NCBI RefSeq assembly: GCF_900110765.1
Contig: NZ_FOEO01000008.1
Span: 1-64,000, forward strand
Source: Pseudomonas sp. NFACC02
Lineage (GTDB): Bacteria > Pseudomonadota > Gammaproteobacteria > Pseudomonadales > Pseudomonadaceae
Direction: 5' to 3'
Length of the DNA stretch: 64,000 bases
In this document: piece after piece, positions 55,685 to 64,000 of the stretch
Position numbering within the stretch: the first letter of the stretch is position 1
Layout of the letters: each line of letters begins with the position of its first letter
Program-made: the position numbers and the translations under genes
Notes under the pieces: model-generated
The model's database searches: none
The model's input: only the letters and a program-made list of their open reading frames with translations
What the model was told of the DNA's origin: nothing

Positions 55685-56190
55685 TTGAGAATTCCTCACC
55701 GTTTTTTTTCACTACCAAAATTCAAGTTCACCCTCTCAGCTCTGGGAGTGCTGGCGAGCATCGCTACGGTCATCTCCGTGATCCCGATCCTATTCCCTTC
55801 AGATCCCTCAAACCCGCAAATCGTCGGGCAATGGGTGAGCGACTACAGCTACCCATCACTGACGGCACAATGCATGTGCAAGGGGTGACCAATTACCTCC
55901 ACAAGGGGAAGTACAACGTAGCCGGCACCATCACGGTGGAGGGACTCATCGATAGGAAGTCCTATAAATTCACCTACAGTGCCATCGGTGCGGGAACCTG
56001 GACGGCAGATCGTAAAAGCCTCTCTATCAGCCTGACCAATATGAAAACCATCCCGAAAACATTGAATATTGAAGGCCTCGACATCTCGCCTCAATTGGTA
56101 ACCAAGCTAACCGGTCAGCCTGTACCAACTCTGAATGATGCGTATCCCGAAGGCATGTCCGACGAATTTGCTCTGCAGTCTTTCACCTAG
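55685..56190 (+). pseudogene. Membrane-anchored unknown protein split by a one-base frameshift
   Basis: Frame 1 from TTG 55685 gives MRIPHRFFSLPKFKFTLSAL, a membrane anchor (LSALGVLASIATVISVIPILF) and GQWVSDYSYP. Frame 2 continues ITDGTMHVQGVTNYLHKGKYNVAGTITVEG...ALQSFT. One extra C in the CCC run near 55,854 would join them as SDYSYPITDGTMHV. The C-terminal part is beta-rich and periplasmic by topology. Unrecognised family. The break at a homopolymer could be a sequencing error. Confidence 0.6.
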
Positions 56191-56568
56191 AACACTATAG
56201 TCTTGGGCGCAAAAGATCCTTTCGGTAAACCCTTTACGATTGAGATGCACCGTCGGCCAGAACCACCGACAAGCCTACACAACTAGCTCAAAAAAGAATG
56301 CCCGCTGGGTGGAAGCAACTGCCAAGATGCAGTGCTTTCAATCGCCTTAGCAAGCGTAACGTGCATTAACTATCAGCAGGGCTCATGGGCCATGCGATAT
56401 GTGAGCATTTTACGCTAGCGACTTCAACAGTGCCTGACGCTTAAACTATAAGCACAACTTATTAAGCGAATTTAGTCTGGAAATATTTAAAGTCAAATAC
56501 TGAAACGCCGATAGGGTGGGAGCTCCGACTAGTGCCCGGACCTCATTCATACGCGCGAGGATTCATTG
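56191..56568. other. Intergenic region before the chemoreceptor gene
   Basis: About 380 bases with no gene. The last 100 bases are AT-rich and probably hold the chemoreceptor promoter, but no box is convincing. Confidence 0.4.
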
Positions 56569-58208
56569 ATGTCTTTCGTAACAAATCTTAATTTAAAACC
56601 AAAACTACTTGGGTCCTTCGGCCTATGCGCGCTAATCACGATCGCCGTTGGGGTCCTCGGCCAATTTGGGATCACCCGGCTGTTCGATTTGTTTCAAGGT
56701 ACTATCAGTAATAACCTCGTTTCTATCATGCAGGTTGACTCTGTCAAAGCCAACGTCATAGCGACCAATCGTGACTTCTTCAAAGTGATAGCCCTTGTCG
56801 CAACCAAGAGCAGCAGCGACGACATTGCTTCCACGCTCAGTGCTTTAGCGAGAATCAGGCTCAAGCATCTGAAAGCTTTAGGCAGTATCGAACTACCCCT
56901 CTGGACCCCGATGAGAAAAAAGCCGGTGATGATTTTGAGCAGGACTGGCCGGCGTACAACTCCGCAGTAGAACGCAGCCTCACCGCTGCACGCAGTGGTG
57001 ACCTTGACGTCGCCATGAGGGTGCTGAATGGCGTAGTAACACCCGCTTACCGCAAGGTGATGGGCGATCTGAAGATAATTGCTGAGTCCAACGATCGCCA
57101 GGCGGACGAGGCGACCGCTGAAGGATTGGCAACCAACTCACTTGTAACCTGGGTTCTGACCTTCGGCTCAATCTTGGCGGTCGTCTGTGCAATCACCTTG
57201 GGGCTGATCATCACCCGAATGATCACCCGGCCTATCTATCTTTCGGTTGAAAGTGCTTCGCGCGTAGCGAGCGGCGATCTGACTCAACCCATATCAGGTG
57301 GAGCGCAAGACGAAACCGGCCAACTCCTCGCAGCCCTTGCGGATATGCAGAAGGGACTCAAGAACACCGTTGAACAGATTTCCACCGCCTCAGGCCAGCT
57401 GGCATCGGCTGCGGAGGAACTGACAGCTGTCACCGATGACAGTACGCAGGGCCTGATGCGGCAAAATGACGAGATCCAGCAGGCCGCCACTGCGGTCAAC
57501 CAGATGACGACCGCAGTAGAGGAAGTCGCTCGCAACACGTCAACCACGTCACTGGTGTCAACCCAGACCGCCGATGATGCTTCCAAGGGGCAGGCCCAGG
57601 TTCAGAACGCAGTGATTGCGATGAACTCAATGGCCAGAGAGATAAACGATTCAACGCGGCGCGTTGAGGCTTTGGCGAGCCAGATTCGAGACATTACCAA
57701 AGTCCTAGACGTGATTCGGGGCATCGCCGAGCAGACAAATCTCCTCGCTCTTAATGCTGCGATTGAAGCCGCCCGAGCCGGCGAACAAGGGCGTGGTTTC
57801 GCAGTCGTCGCCGATGAGGTCCGGGCACTCGCACACCGAACTCAAGCATCGACGGGCGAAATCGAATCGATGATTGGGGTTGTACACAAAAGGGCCGACG
57901 AAGCGGTTGAAGCGATGGGCAAGAGCCAGGCACTTGCGGTGACAACTCAGAGCCTGACCCAGGAAGCAGGGCTGGCATTAGAGCGAATTAGTGCCGGCGT
58001 CAGCCAGATAAACGAACGCAACCTCGTGATTGCCAGCGCAGCTGAGGAGCAGGCACAGGTGGCGCGTGAAATTGATCGAAACCTTGTGAACATTCAGGAC
58101 CTTTCCGCGCAGACTGCAGCGGGAGCGAACCAGACCAATGCCTCAAGCCAAGAGTTCTCTCGCCTTGCCGTATCGTTCATGGCACTGGTCGGCAAATTCA
58201 GGCTGTAA
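56569..58208 (+). pseudogene. Methyl-accepting chemotaxis protein, split by a frameshift
   Basis: The N-terminal frame gives MSFVTNLNLKPKLLGSFGLCALITIAVGVLGQFG, a first membrane helix and periplasmic four-helix sensor up to ALGSIEL. The downstream frame carries on PLDPDEKKAGDDFEQDWPAYNSAVERSLT, then MRVLNGVV, the second membrane helix (LVTWVLTFGSILAVVCAITLGLIIT), a HAMP domain and the signalling domain with the conserved tip IAEQTNLLALNAAIEAARAGEQGRGFAVVADEVR. One extra C in the CCCC run at 56896-56899 restores a single frame of about 547 codons. Either a read error or a recent knock-out. The isolated 3' frame from 57015 could still make a truncated protein. Confidence 0.85.
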
Positions 58209-58670
58209 CGCTAATTCGATTGAAAGCGCCCCCCCACTCTGCCAAAAGCGCTCAGGTTAGGTATTCGAGCGCTTTCGAGCATGCCATTATCCGATGCTTG
58301 GCTTGGAACGCATCTTCAGCCTTTGAACGCTGGATCAAGGAAGCGAGCCGGTTAGAGCGGAAATCGCAAACTACCGCCGCCAGGGCGAAGAATTGGCTGG
58401 TCGCGTAGACCTAGACATAAGCGCGATGGTTTTTGCGGCGAGCGCAAGCATCTGCACCGGCGTTTCCTTCATCAGTATGAGTTACACCATGTTCGAGAAC
58501 AGCATCATGCAGCGCATCGGCCAGTGGCTGTAAATACATACCACAGTTGCCGACCCATTTCGTCAAGGTCAAGCACGCCTCCGAAATTATTTCATCCGTT
58601 GAAGGTACTGGCTTTTGTATGGTTATTTAAAAAGTGAGCACATGGTCGTCGCGCTCACTTTAAGCTTGTC
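58209..58670. other. Region with gene debris between the chemoreceptor and HEPN genes
   Basis: About 460 bases. Only the short open stretch at 58327-58533 (listed separately) looks protein-like; the rest shows nothing I can support. Confidence 0.4.
58327..58533 (+). pseudogene. C-terminal fragment of an unknown gene
   Basis: A 68-codon open stretch without its own start region: TLDQGSEPVRAEIANYRRQG, then EELAGRVDLDISAMVFAASA and a hydrophobic end ...MQRIGQWL before TAA. The protein-like composition and missing 5' end suggest the tail of a deleted gene. No family recognised. Confidence 0.3.
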
Positions 58671-59876
58671 CTAGTAAGAATACTGCGCGTCTTGCATCAT
58701 GTCGTAAATAGTTGACATGCGTTTGGTGTCCTTGAAACGTTCGGCAGTCAAAAGCTCTGTCAGAGCACCACGCAGAAAATAGTTAACAGTAACGTTTTCA
58801 TTGGACATTTCCTTGTCCCCGCCATGAACAATCGCAGACCGCATTCCGTAGACCTTTTTTGTCAGCTTCGCAATGGACTTCCTGCTATTAACATCTTTAG
58901 CGACGATAAATGCAAAGAGGTCGGCAACGTTTTGGCCAATACTCTTCTGGAAAAGAGCGCCGTCATTATGCGAAAACAAAACTTCCAGTGCTATGCAAGT
59001 GTAGAGGATCGAATTTCGCATGTCCTTGGTAGAAGCCGACTCACCAAGCGCCAAGGCTGTATTCAAAATCCGCGCTTCCAAATCCTGCAGCTTTGCACCT
59101 GCATGCTTGCGTTCATATAGCCCCCAGACCTTTCCTAGTTGCTCACGTGATATGAAGAAAGGATCGTTGACTGGAATTTTCTCTATCGTCTTGGTCCGGA
59201 TATCCGCAGTCGACATGAATCCATTGCCATCGCGAACCTGGTACGAGTTGGTGCTCACATACATCAGTTCATGGGACATATCCGGCTTCAACGGAAGTCC
59301 GGTCTCAATCAGTATGCTCTTGTCTTGCTTACCAGCCAGAAACACGATCAGCTTCCCAAAGTTGAGGAAAGCATTCTCTGCCTTTTCATAAGCAATCTCC
59401 TTGTCGTAAACATCGCTTATGACCGTGCTGATGTACATGCCGTTTTGGTTTGCCAGTGGTACCTCTAGATCTTGCAAATATCCGAACTTAAAGCACGCCA
59501 GCTCAAATTCTCGTACGTCGTGGTCTAGGCGAATCCCAGAAATCGGAACCGTGACAGTCATCGACGTCGACTTTTGCTCCAAAAGCTCAGCGAAGAATGC
59601 CTCCGCGGAAGCGGGAGCGTCTCCGGTTCGTTTAATTTTTGGCAGACGATCTTCAATAAATTTGTAAATGGTTTTACGGCTAAAGCGACTGGCTATCGTA
59701 GAATTATCGATTGCCAAAAGTTCAAGAATTATAAAATATTCATTACTGTTCGTTGTCACGACTGCGGTGCCGTCGAACGACGTCCAAGATTTGTAAGACT
59801 TCTCCTTGACCAATTCTGCGGTATCAACAATCTTCAGGAGCTCCATCATGGCGCTCATTTTTTCCGGAAAAGTCAA
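58671..59876 (-). CDS. ApeA-type HEPN-domain protein
   Basis: 401 residues. The C-terminal 130 residues look like the ApeA-like HEPN domain: ALEVLFSHNDGALFQKSIGQNVADLFAF followed by YGMRSAIVHGG, where R-x4-H is the HEPN RNase signature. The larger N-terminal region (1-260) is mixed alpha/beta and would be the sensor. HEPN RNases of this type act in abortive infection, and the surrounding genes are also defence-like. Single gene, no antitoxin or MNT partner next to it. Confidence 0.65.
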   Translation of the reverse strand: MTFPEKMSAMMELLKIVDTAELVKEKSYKSWTSFDGTAVVTTNSNEYFIILELLAIDNSTIASRFSRKTIYKFIEDRLPKIKRTGDAPASAEAFFAELLEQKSTSMTVTVPISGIRLDHDVREFELACFKFGYLQDLEVPLANQNGMYISTVISDVYDKEIAYEKAENAFLNFGKLIVFLAGKQDKSILIETGLPLKPDMSHELMYVSTNSYQVRDGNGFMSTADIRTKTIEKIPVNDPFFISREQLGKVWGLYERKHAGAKLQDLEARILNTALALGESASTKDMRNSILYTCIALEVLFSHNDGALFQKSIGQNVADLFAFIVAKDVNSRKSIAKLTKKVYGMRSAIVHGGDKEMSNENVTVNYFLRGALTELLTAERFKDTKRMSTIYDMMQDAQYSY

Positions 59877-60168
59877 CGCAGTACTCCTTTACATGTCATC
59901 TTTTAATAGCCGTTCACTTGCTTACTAGGCTCTCGCAGTAAATCTAGCACCAAGCATTACAAGTTGTCGCGGCGTAAATATCTCAAATGGTTCTAAACCG
60001 CCAAATTGGTGACGCGCCCGGTGCAAGGGCGATTCTCGTTGACAAAGGGCAGGAAAAGCCGAGCGTCGCGCATCGTTCAGAAGCGGCTTCAACGATATGG
60101 TTATCAGAAGAGCGCATCCAGAACGAAGAGCTCGAAACGGCTGCACTACCCTGGAGAAAGACGGTCGT

Positions 60169-61040
60169 CTAGGGGCTGGTCATCATCGAACGCAACAGTG
60201 CCTGAACGTTTTCGAAAACGTATCCACCGGACTTATTCGGCTTACTCTCCTCCTTTTTGTCAGAACCGTCAGTGACGATCCCTGCCAGAATCTCAGAGAG
60301 GTTGTGAAAATGCCCAGTCTTCTTCTTGGCCGGATCGACATCTACGCCACCTGTTTGCTGCAATGCCGCCTCTAGCGTCAAATGCTGTACCAGCCATTCC
60401 GTTGTCGATCTCTCCTCAGGACTCATCCCTTCCAAGAAAGCCAGCGCTGCTTGTGCTCGTCCAACGGGATCATTGGCATAGGGGTCTTTCCAGTTTTTCT
60501 GCTGATCCGCCGGGCCGCTGTAGTAACCCGAAGCAAGGCGCTCTTGCTGGCGCATCAACGCACTCGCTGCGGCCTGTTCCTCCTTACTGAACTGGCCCCC
60601 TTCATTAGTCGCGATTGCATTGAGAGAGCGGCGGTCCAGATCACCCATCACCGAGTTACGGTCAGTATCTGTCCCGTCGTAGGGTTTACCGCTGTCGTCC
60701 ATGAGAGCGTATTTCTCATCAAGACGCTTGCGGGCATCATCGGCGACCTCAGCAAAGGACCTATCCTTGGAGCTGGAAACGCTCCCTGGTTTGGTGACAC
60801 TCAGGGCCAGTGCGTCCGAACTCATTCCCGGTCGTGATGGAAAATAAGGTGCGTAATTGGAGATTGAATTGCTGTAGTCAGTAGACGTTTTGAAAAGCTA
60901 ACCGTGTCGGCAGAGCGGGTATGTTCGGTTGCAAGATCGTCGTCTTGTGGTACTTGGGTCGTGTCAGCGACTGTTTTTTGCTTCACGTTAGACGTGCTGA
61001 CAGATGACGAAGCAGCGGACGACGTCGTGGTAACGTTCAT
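60169..61040 (-). pseudogene. Pseudomonas conserved protein split by a one-base frameshift
   Basis: Frame 1 from ATG 61040 (AAGGAAG upstream) reads MNVTTTSSAASSSVSTSNVK...TRSADTVSFSK and then goes astray. Frame 2 reads TSTDYSNSISNYAPYFPSRPGMSSDALALSVTKPGSVSSSKDRSFAEVADDARKR...LLRSMMTSP to 60,169. Adding one base to the T run at 60888-60891 joins them as ADTVSFSKTSTDYSN, a protein of about 290 residues. It is Ser/Thr-rich, soluble and of a type that recurs in pseudomonads; function unknown. Without repair a 218-residue product from ATG 60825 remains possible. Confidence 0.7.
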
Positions 61041-61253
61041 GTTTCTTCCTTGGCTAAACGGGTTCGGGATGACGGGCACTCCTTCGCACCACGCTAGCGG
61101 CTTAGCCTCACTGGATAAACCATCTCACGGGCGTTTCTGTGTCTCTCGCCAAGCGACAAACATGAACCCATTCCACCAAGCGATCTCCGATCAAGCACCC
61201 AGGTCACGCACACGCCTTACAACCGCCAGTAGGCATCCCTCGAACCTACGCTG

Positions 61254-62225
61254 TCATTTTCTTAGTTTCACGGAGAGCTGAGTAGAAAGCAGAGCCAGGT
61301 TGTTCATGTCGTAATGAATGAATCGGATGTGCCTCAGATCAAAAGGGATATCAGCCGGATCGCTGGTCACTATGATTACTTCCTTACCCCATGCATGCGC
61401 GAGCCCCAGTTCGTAGAAGACGTTGGGATTTTTGCCCGAGCAGTCGAATATCACGACAGCCGACCGATCGATGAGATTGGCTACATCGTCGATGACAGCG
61501 GGATTGATCCAGGTATTGTCCGCCCGTGTGCACGCGAGTTGATTTGCGATACAGGCGTTCTGAATCGCATGAAACACGGGAGTGTATGCAGGAGCAAAAG
61601 GCATCATCACGGACACCAGATTTCGTTGTATCTGGGGGTGAGCCGGCATTCTGAAAACATTGGGCGTGCGGGTTGGAGGCTGCACTTCGGTGTAAAGCAC
61701 TCTGAAGAGATCCACGTCTTTAACCGCCCAGTGATTCCTATTCATTTCAGTCAACGATTTCCCACTGGTGGAGATGTGCAGATGGCGTGCGAGTCTGGTG
61801 ATTTCCTCCATAGCGATAGGGGGTACGCCTCGTTCGAATACCACCTCGAACTCAACATCACGTCCCCGTCTTCTTGGATTCAAAACTCGACCGACTCTGG
61901 CAAATTGGGGTTCTACACCTTGGAGCTCAGGCGAAAAAAGCGTCGGCAGTCTGCTCAACGCTTCGAGATCTGTCCCGCCGTTGGTCGTGAATGTCTGTTG
62001 AATATCTGCATCTGTGTGCTCGAAGACGCGAGACTCAGAGATTGACTCCAGTCCTTCCTGGTAACCCACGTATTGCATGATCAGGTTGTACATCCGGACG
62101 TCCCTTTCTGCTGTAGCTCGTGAACCGCGCCAGCGGAGCGGCAGTTGCTGCTTATGCTCAGCAGCACGATATGTATAGAACGCAGCGGTGAAAGGTACCA
62201 ACTGGCCATACGATAAAAATGGCAA
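61254..62225 (-). CDS. Nucleoside-deoxyribosyltransferase/TIR-like effector candidate
   Basis: 323 residues from TTG 62225 (the next ATG, 62093, would cost 44 protein-like residues). The C-terminal 125 residues form a flavodoxin-like domain: NLVSVMMPFAPAYTPVFHAI, DDVANLIDRSAVVIFDCSGKNPNVFYELGLAHAWGKEVIIVTSD, with the FYELG Glu that is catalytic in NDT- and TIR-type glycosidases, and DIPFDLRHIRFIHYD. The N-terminal part is unassigned and may sense a ligand. Such domains attack NAD+ or nucleotides in anti-phage systems. Thirty-seven bases downstream of a membrane protein gene, probably cotranscribed. Confidence 0.7.
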   Translation of the reverse strand: MPFLSYGQLVPFTAAFYTYRAAEHKQQLPLRWRGSRATAERDVRMYNLIMQYVGYQEGLESISESRVFEHTDADIQQTFTTNGGTDLEALSRLPTLFSPELQGVEPQFARVGRVLNPRRRGRDVEFEVVFERGVPPIAMEEITRLARHLHISTSGKSLTEMNRNHWAVKDVDLFRVLYTEVQPPTRTPNVFRMPAHPQIQRNLVSVMMPFAPAYTPVFHAIQNACIANQLACTRADNTWINPAVIDDVANLIDRSAVVIFDCSGKNPNVFYELGLAHAWGKEVIIVTSDPADIPFDLRHIRFIHYDMNNLALLSTQLSVKLRK

Positions 62226-62262
62226 ACCGCTGGAGCTTGAGCCTTAGAGCTTGGCTAACTGT

Positions 62263-63078
62263 CTACGGACTCGCACGCCCTGAAGCTCCCGGCCCTGAAG
62301 ATGCCTGCTTCTTTTTGCGGCTTAGCTTTGGCCAAGACACGCCCGACGTCAGCTCCTCCTGAGGACTCGCAAGTCCCGGTATCACTTTACTTGCGGTCAA
62401 CCATGACAACCCGAATGCAAACAGCCCGGCCTGTTCGCCGTAGAACACACGGTGAGGAATGGAGCGAACAATGGGTATCCACTCACCCAGGACTAGAACA
62501 ACCAGAGATGCGATCATCAGCCATCCGCACCCCGTATAGACCTTCATTCGGCGTCTCGCTTCTTTATGAGTTTTGTCCTTCTGATATTTTTCCTTGGCAC
62601 GGCCGTGGAAAATGCGGCAAAACTCGGCCAAAACCAAAAATAGAACGGCGGCTGCGACGTAATGGACGTGTGACATCCGGCCCAGTGCATCAGCCTGAAC
62701 ACTAAGAAGTCTCCAAAGGACTACTGGATCGCTCGAAGTCGTCTGCGCACAGTGACACGGATGCAAAGCCACCCCCATTGCAGCGATAGCACCGATCTTG
62801 CTCAGGTACTTTTCCCACCGACTCGCCCCGTTGTAGGCAATCAAGAATGCGGAAACCGCGAACAGCGATCCGACAAAAAAGTCCCGTGCCCGCCCCCCTT
62901 CGAAATAAGCAGCGCTAATCGAATCGATGTCTTCTTTGGAAAGAGTAGCGCATAGGGAAGCGAGCCCGATGGCTATGAGACCCACCAGAAATTTAAGCGT
63001 GCGTTGATCAATGTCGCTAGGTTCTAGAGTTGTTTTCCCCTTCGCACCAGCCCTTAGCGGTTTGCCCTGATTGCTCAT
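62263..63078 (-). CDS. Unknown membrane protein, partner of the NDT/TIR-like gene
   Basis: 271 residues with five hydrophobic stretches: LKFLVGLIAIGLASLCATL, DFFVGSLFAVSAFLIAYNG, KIGAIAAMGVALHPC, VHYVAAAVLFLVLAEFCRIF and TGCGWLMIASLVVLVLGEWI, and a sixth weaker one (AGLFAFGLSWLTASKVI). Both ends are hydrophilic and basic. GAGGGA precedes the ATG. No family recognised. It is first in a two-gene unit with 61,254-62,225. Confidence 0.6.
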   Translation of the reverse strand: MSNQGKPLRAGAKGKTTLEPSDIDQRTLKFLVGLIAIGLASLCATLSKEDIDSISAAYFEGGRARDFFVGSLFAVSAFLIAYNGASRWEKYLSKIGAIAAMGVALHPCHCAQTTSSDPVVLWRLLSVQADALGRMSHVHYVAAAVLFLVLAEFCRIFHGRAKEKYQKDKTHKEARRRMKVYTGCGWLMIASLVVLVLGEWIPIVRSIPHRVFYGEQAGLFAFGLSWLTASKVIPGLASPQEELTSGVSWPKLSRKKKQASSGPGASGRASP

Positions 63079-63607
63079 AATAGGTCCCTCTTGAACGCAT
63101 CATTTCAAAAGTCGCAAGGGCACTTCAGGTGAGCGGTCACATCGGGTGACACGATCGGCCTATCTCTCCAGACTCGTTAGAGTTAGCCAAAACTCGAAGT
63201 TCTACCTAGTGCAGGATCCATTGTCGCCGCTGACATGCAGATCGTGGCAAGGCAGCCACAAGCATCCGATGACGGTTTGCACGGTCCAACAGAGCCACGT
63301 CGTGTGACGGCCCATGCATCGGTTGCGTTCGAGTTAGGTGCTGAACCAGACCTCTCGGCTACTACTGGAATACAGCCGCCGCGAAGTCAGCAATAGGTGT
63401 AGCACAGCCCCGCAGTTTCGTAGCGCATGCAATGCACATTCACTGGGGGCTGTAATCAACTTACTCAGGGCTTCGAGTGCGAAATTCTCGAAAGAGAATC
63501 GATGAGGCTCCCCTTTAGAACGCAACCATCACAGCGCGAAGCCTGACGATAGCGGAGTCCATTTCTGGGTGGCCTCAGTCGAGAATTTGCATGTCGACCT
63601 CGACGGA
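63079..63607. other. Gene-free interval
   Basis: 529 bases with no supported gene. The single longer frame (63,334-63,525, - strand) has no start context or recognisable composition. Confidence 0.4.
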
Positions 63608-64000
63608 TCAGGCGGCGAATCCGCCGTCGATGGTATGCACTGCTCCGGTCACGATTGCCGCGTCTGGAGAAGCGAGGTATGAGACCAGGCCAGCGACTTC
63701 ATCAGCGGTGGCATGCCGCCCGATGGCCATGACCCCGTGCATGAGTCCACTCATGGGGCCATCGGCAGGATTCATGTCTGTGTTGGTGGGACCCGGCTGC
63801 ACCAGGTTCACAGTAATACCCCGTGATCCGAAGTCTCGCGCGAGCCCGCGCACCATTCCCAGAAGCGCGGATTTGGTCATGGCATAAGCGGAGCCGCCGG
63901 GGAACGGCACGCGATCACCATTAACCGAACCGATGACGATGATTCGTCCATTTGCAGGCATGTTCCGGGCAGCCTCAACAGACGCGTAATAAGGCGCACG
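63608..64000 (-). CDS. SDR-family oxidoreductase, partial (runs off the right edge)
   Basis: The visible 131 residues are the C-terminal half of a FabG-like short-chain dehydrogenase. The frame is open to the window edge (YYASVEAARNMPANGRIIVIGSVNG), followed by the catalytic GSAYAMTKSALLGMVRGLARDF (Tyr-x3-Lys), GITVNLVQPGPTNTDMNP and the closing GAVHTIDGGFAA. The N-terminal cofactor half lies beyond 64,000. GC-rich like the core genome, unlike the biosynthetic cluster SDR at 19,803. Confidence 0.9.
   Translation of the reverse strand, partial: RAPYYASVEAARNMPANGRIIVIGSVNGDRVPFPGGSAYAMTKSALLGMVRGLARDFGSRGITVNLVQPGPTNTDMNPADGPMSGLMHGVMAIGRHATADEVAGLVSYLASPDAAIVTGAVHTIDGGFAA

Overview
The window comes from a Pseudomonas chromosome. 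The first 14.3 kb reproduce the conserved Pseudomonas/gammaproteobacterial block cyaA - cyaY - lptM - lysA - dapF - DUF484 - xerC - HAD, then sutA - yjbQ - glnK/amtB - ubiK - yifB. The species cannot be fixed from this. The core DNA is GC-rich with clean coding. From 14,348 onward the window is accessory DNA of mixed and often lower GC.

1-14,347: core genome. It holds adenylate cyclase, the lysine/diaminopimelate operon with XerC, the bidirectionally terminated sutA gene, the glnK-amtB nitrogen operon, and yifB (comM). yifB breaks off inside a conserved Gly-rich segment exactly where a transposon end begins (TGTAGGATTC...).

14,348-18,430: left part of a degraded Tn7-like element. It has a terminus with two 20-bp direct repeats, a small gene with a MbcA/ParS-type (DUF2384) domain, a further pair of related 20-bp repeats, fragments of a SIR2-like gene and a zinc-ribbon gene, and a tnsE pseudogene interrupted by an in-frame stop. 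The 3' half of yifB and any tnsABC genes are not in the window, so the element runs past the right edge.

19,803-42,641: an AT-richer biosynthetic gene cluster in two blocks, all on the + strand. Block 1 (13 tightly coupled genes) has a ketoreductase, a heme-oxygenase-like diiron oxidase fused to an acyl carrier protein, a KS-like protein without the active-site Cys, a double-hotdog dehydratase, a complete KS, a carbamoyltransferase, a free ACP, an aminoacyl-tRNA-synthetase-like amino acid:carrier ligase, a MATE exporter, a BtrH-like acyltransferase, an ATP-grasp ligase, a glutamate-1-semialdehyde-aminomutase-like aminotransferase and a Cys-rich YkgJ-like protein. Block 2 has a C-A-PCP NRPS, an MbtH-like protein, a C-A-PCP-TE NRPS with a 4'-phosphopantetheinyl transferase fused at its C terminus, and a free adenylation domain. 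I infer a small exported, carbamoylated product mixing carrier-bound amino acids with a short reduced polyketide. I recognise no known pathway with this gene set.

43,711-64,000: a second, very similar transposon end (44,228) interrupts an unknown gene and is again followed by a paralogue of the DUF2384 gene. Beyond it lies cargo that looks largely like genome defence: a regulator/DNA methyltransferase/SIR2 set facing a three-gene PRTase - ORC-like ATPase - unknown operon, an ApeA-type HEPN protein, and an NDT/TIR-like protein with a membrane partner. Interspersed are small unknown genes and several genes broken by single frameshifts (a methyl-accepting chemotaxis protein, a membrane-anchored protein, a Pseudomonas conserved protein). 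The window ends inside an SDR gene.
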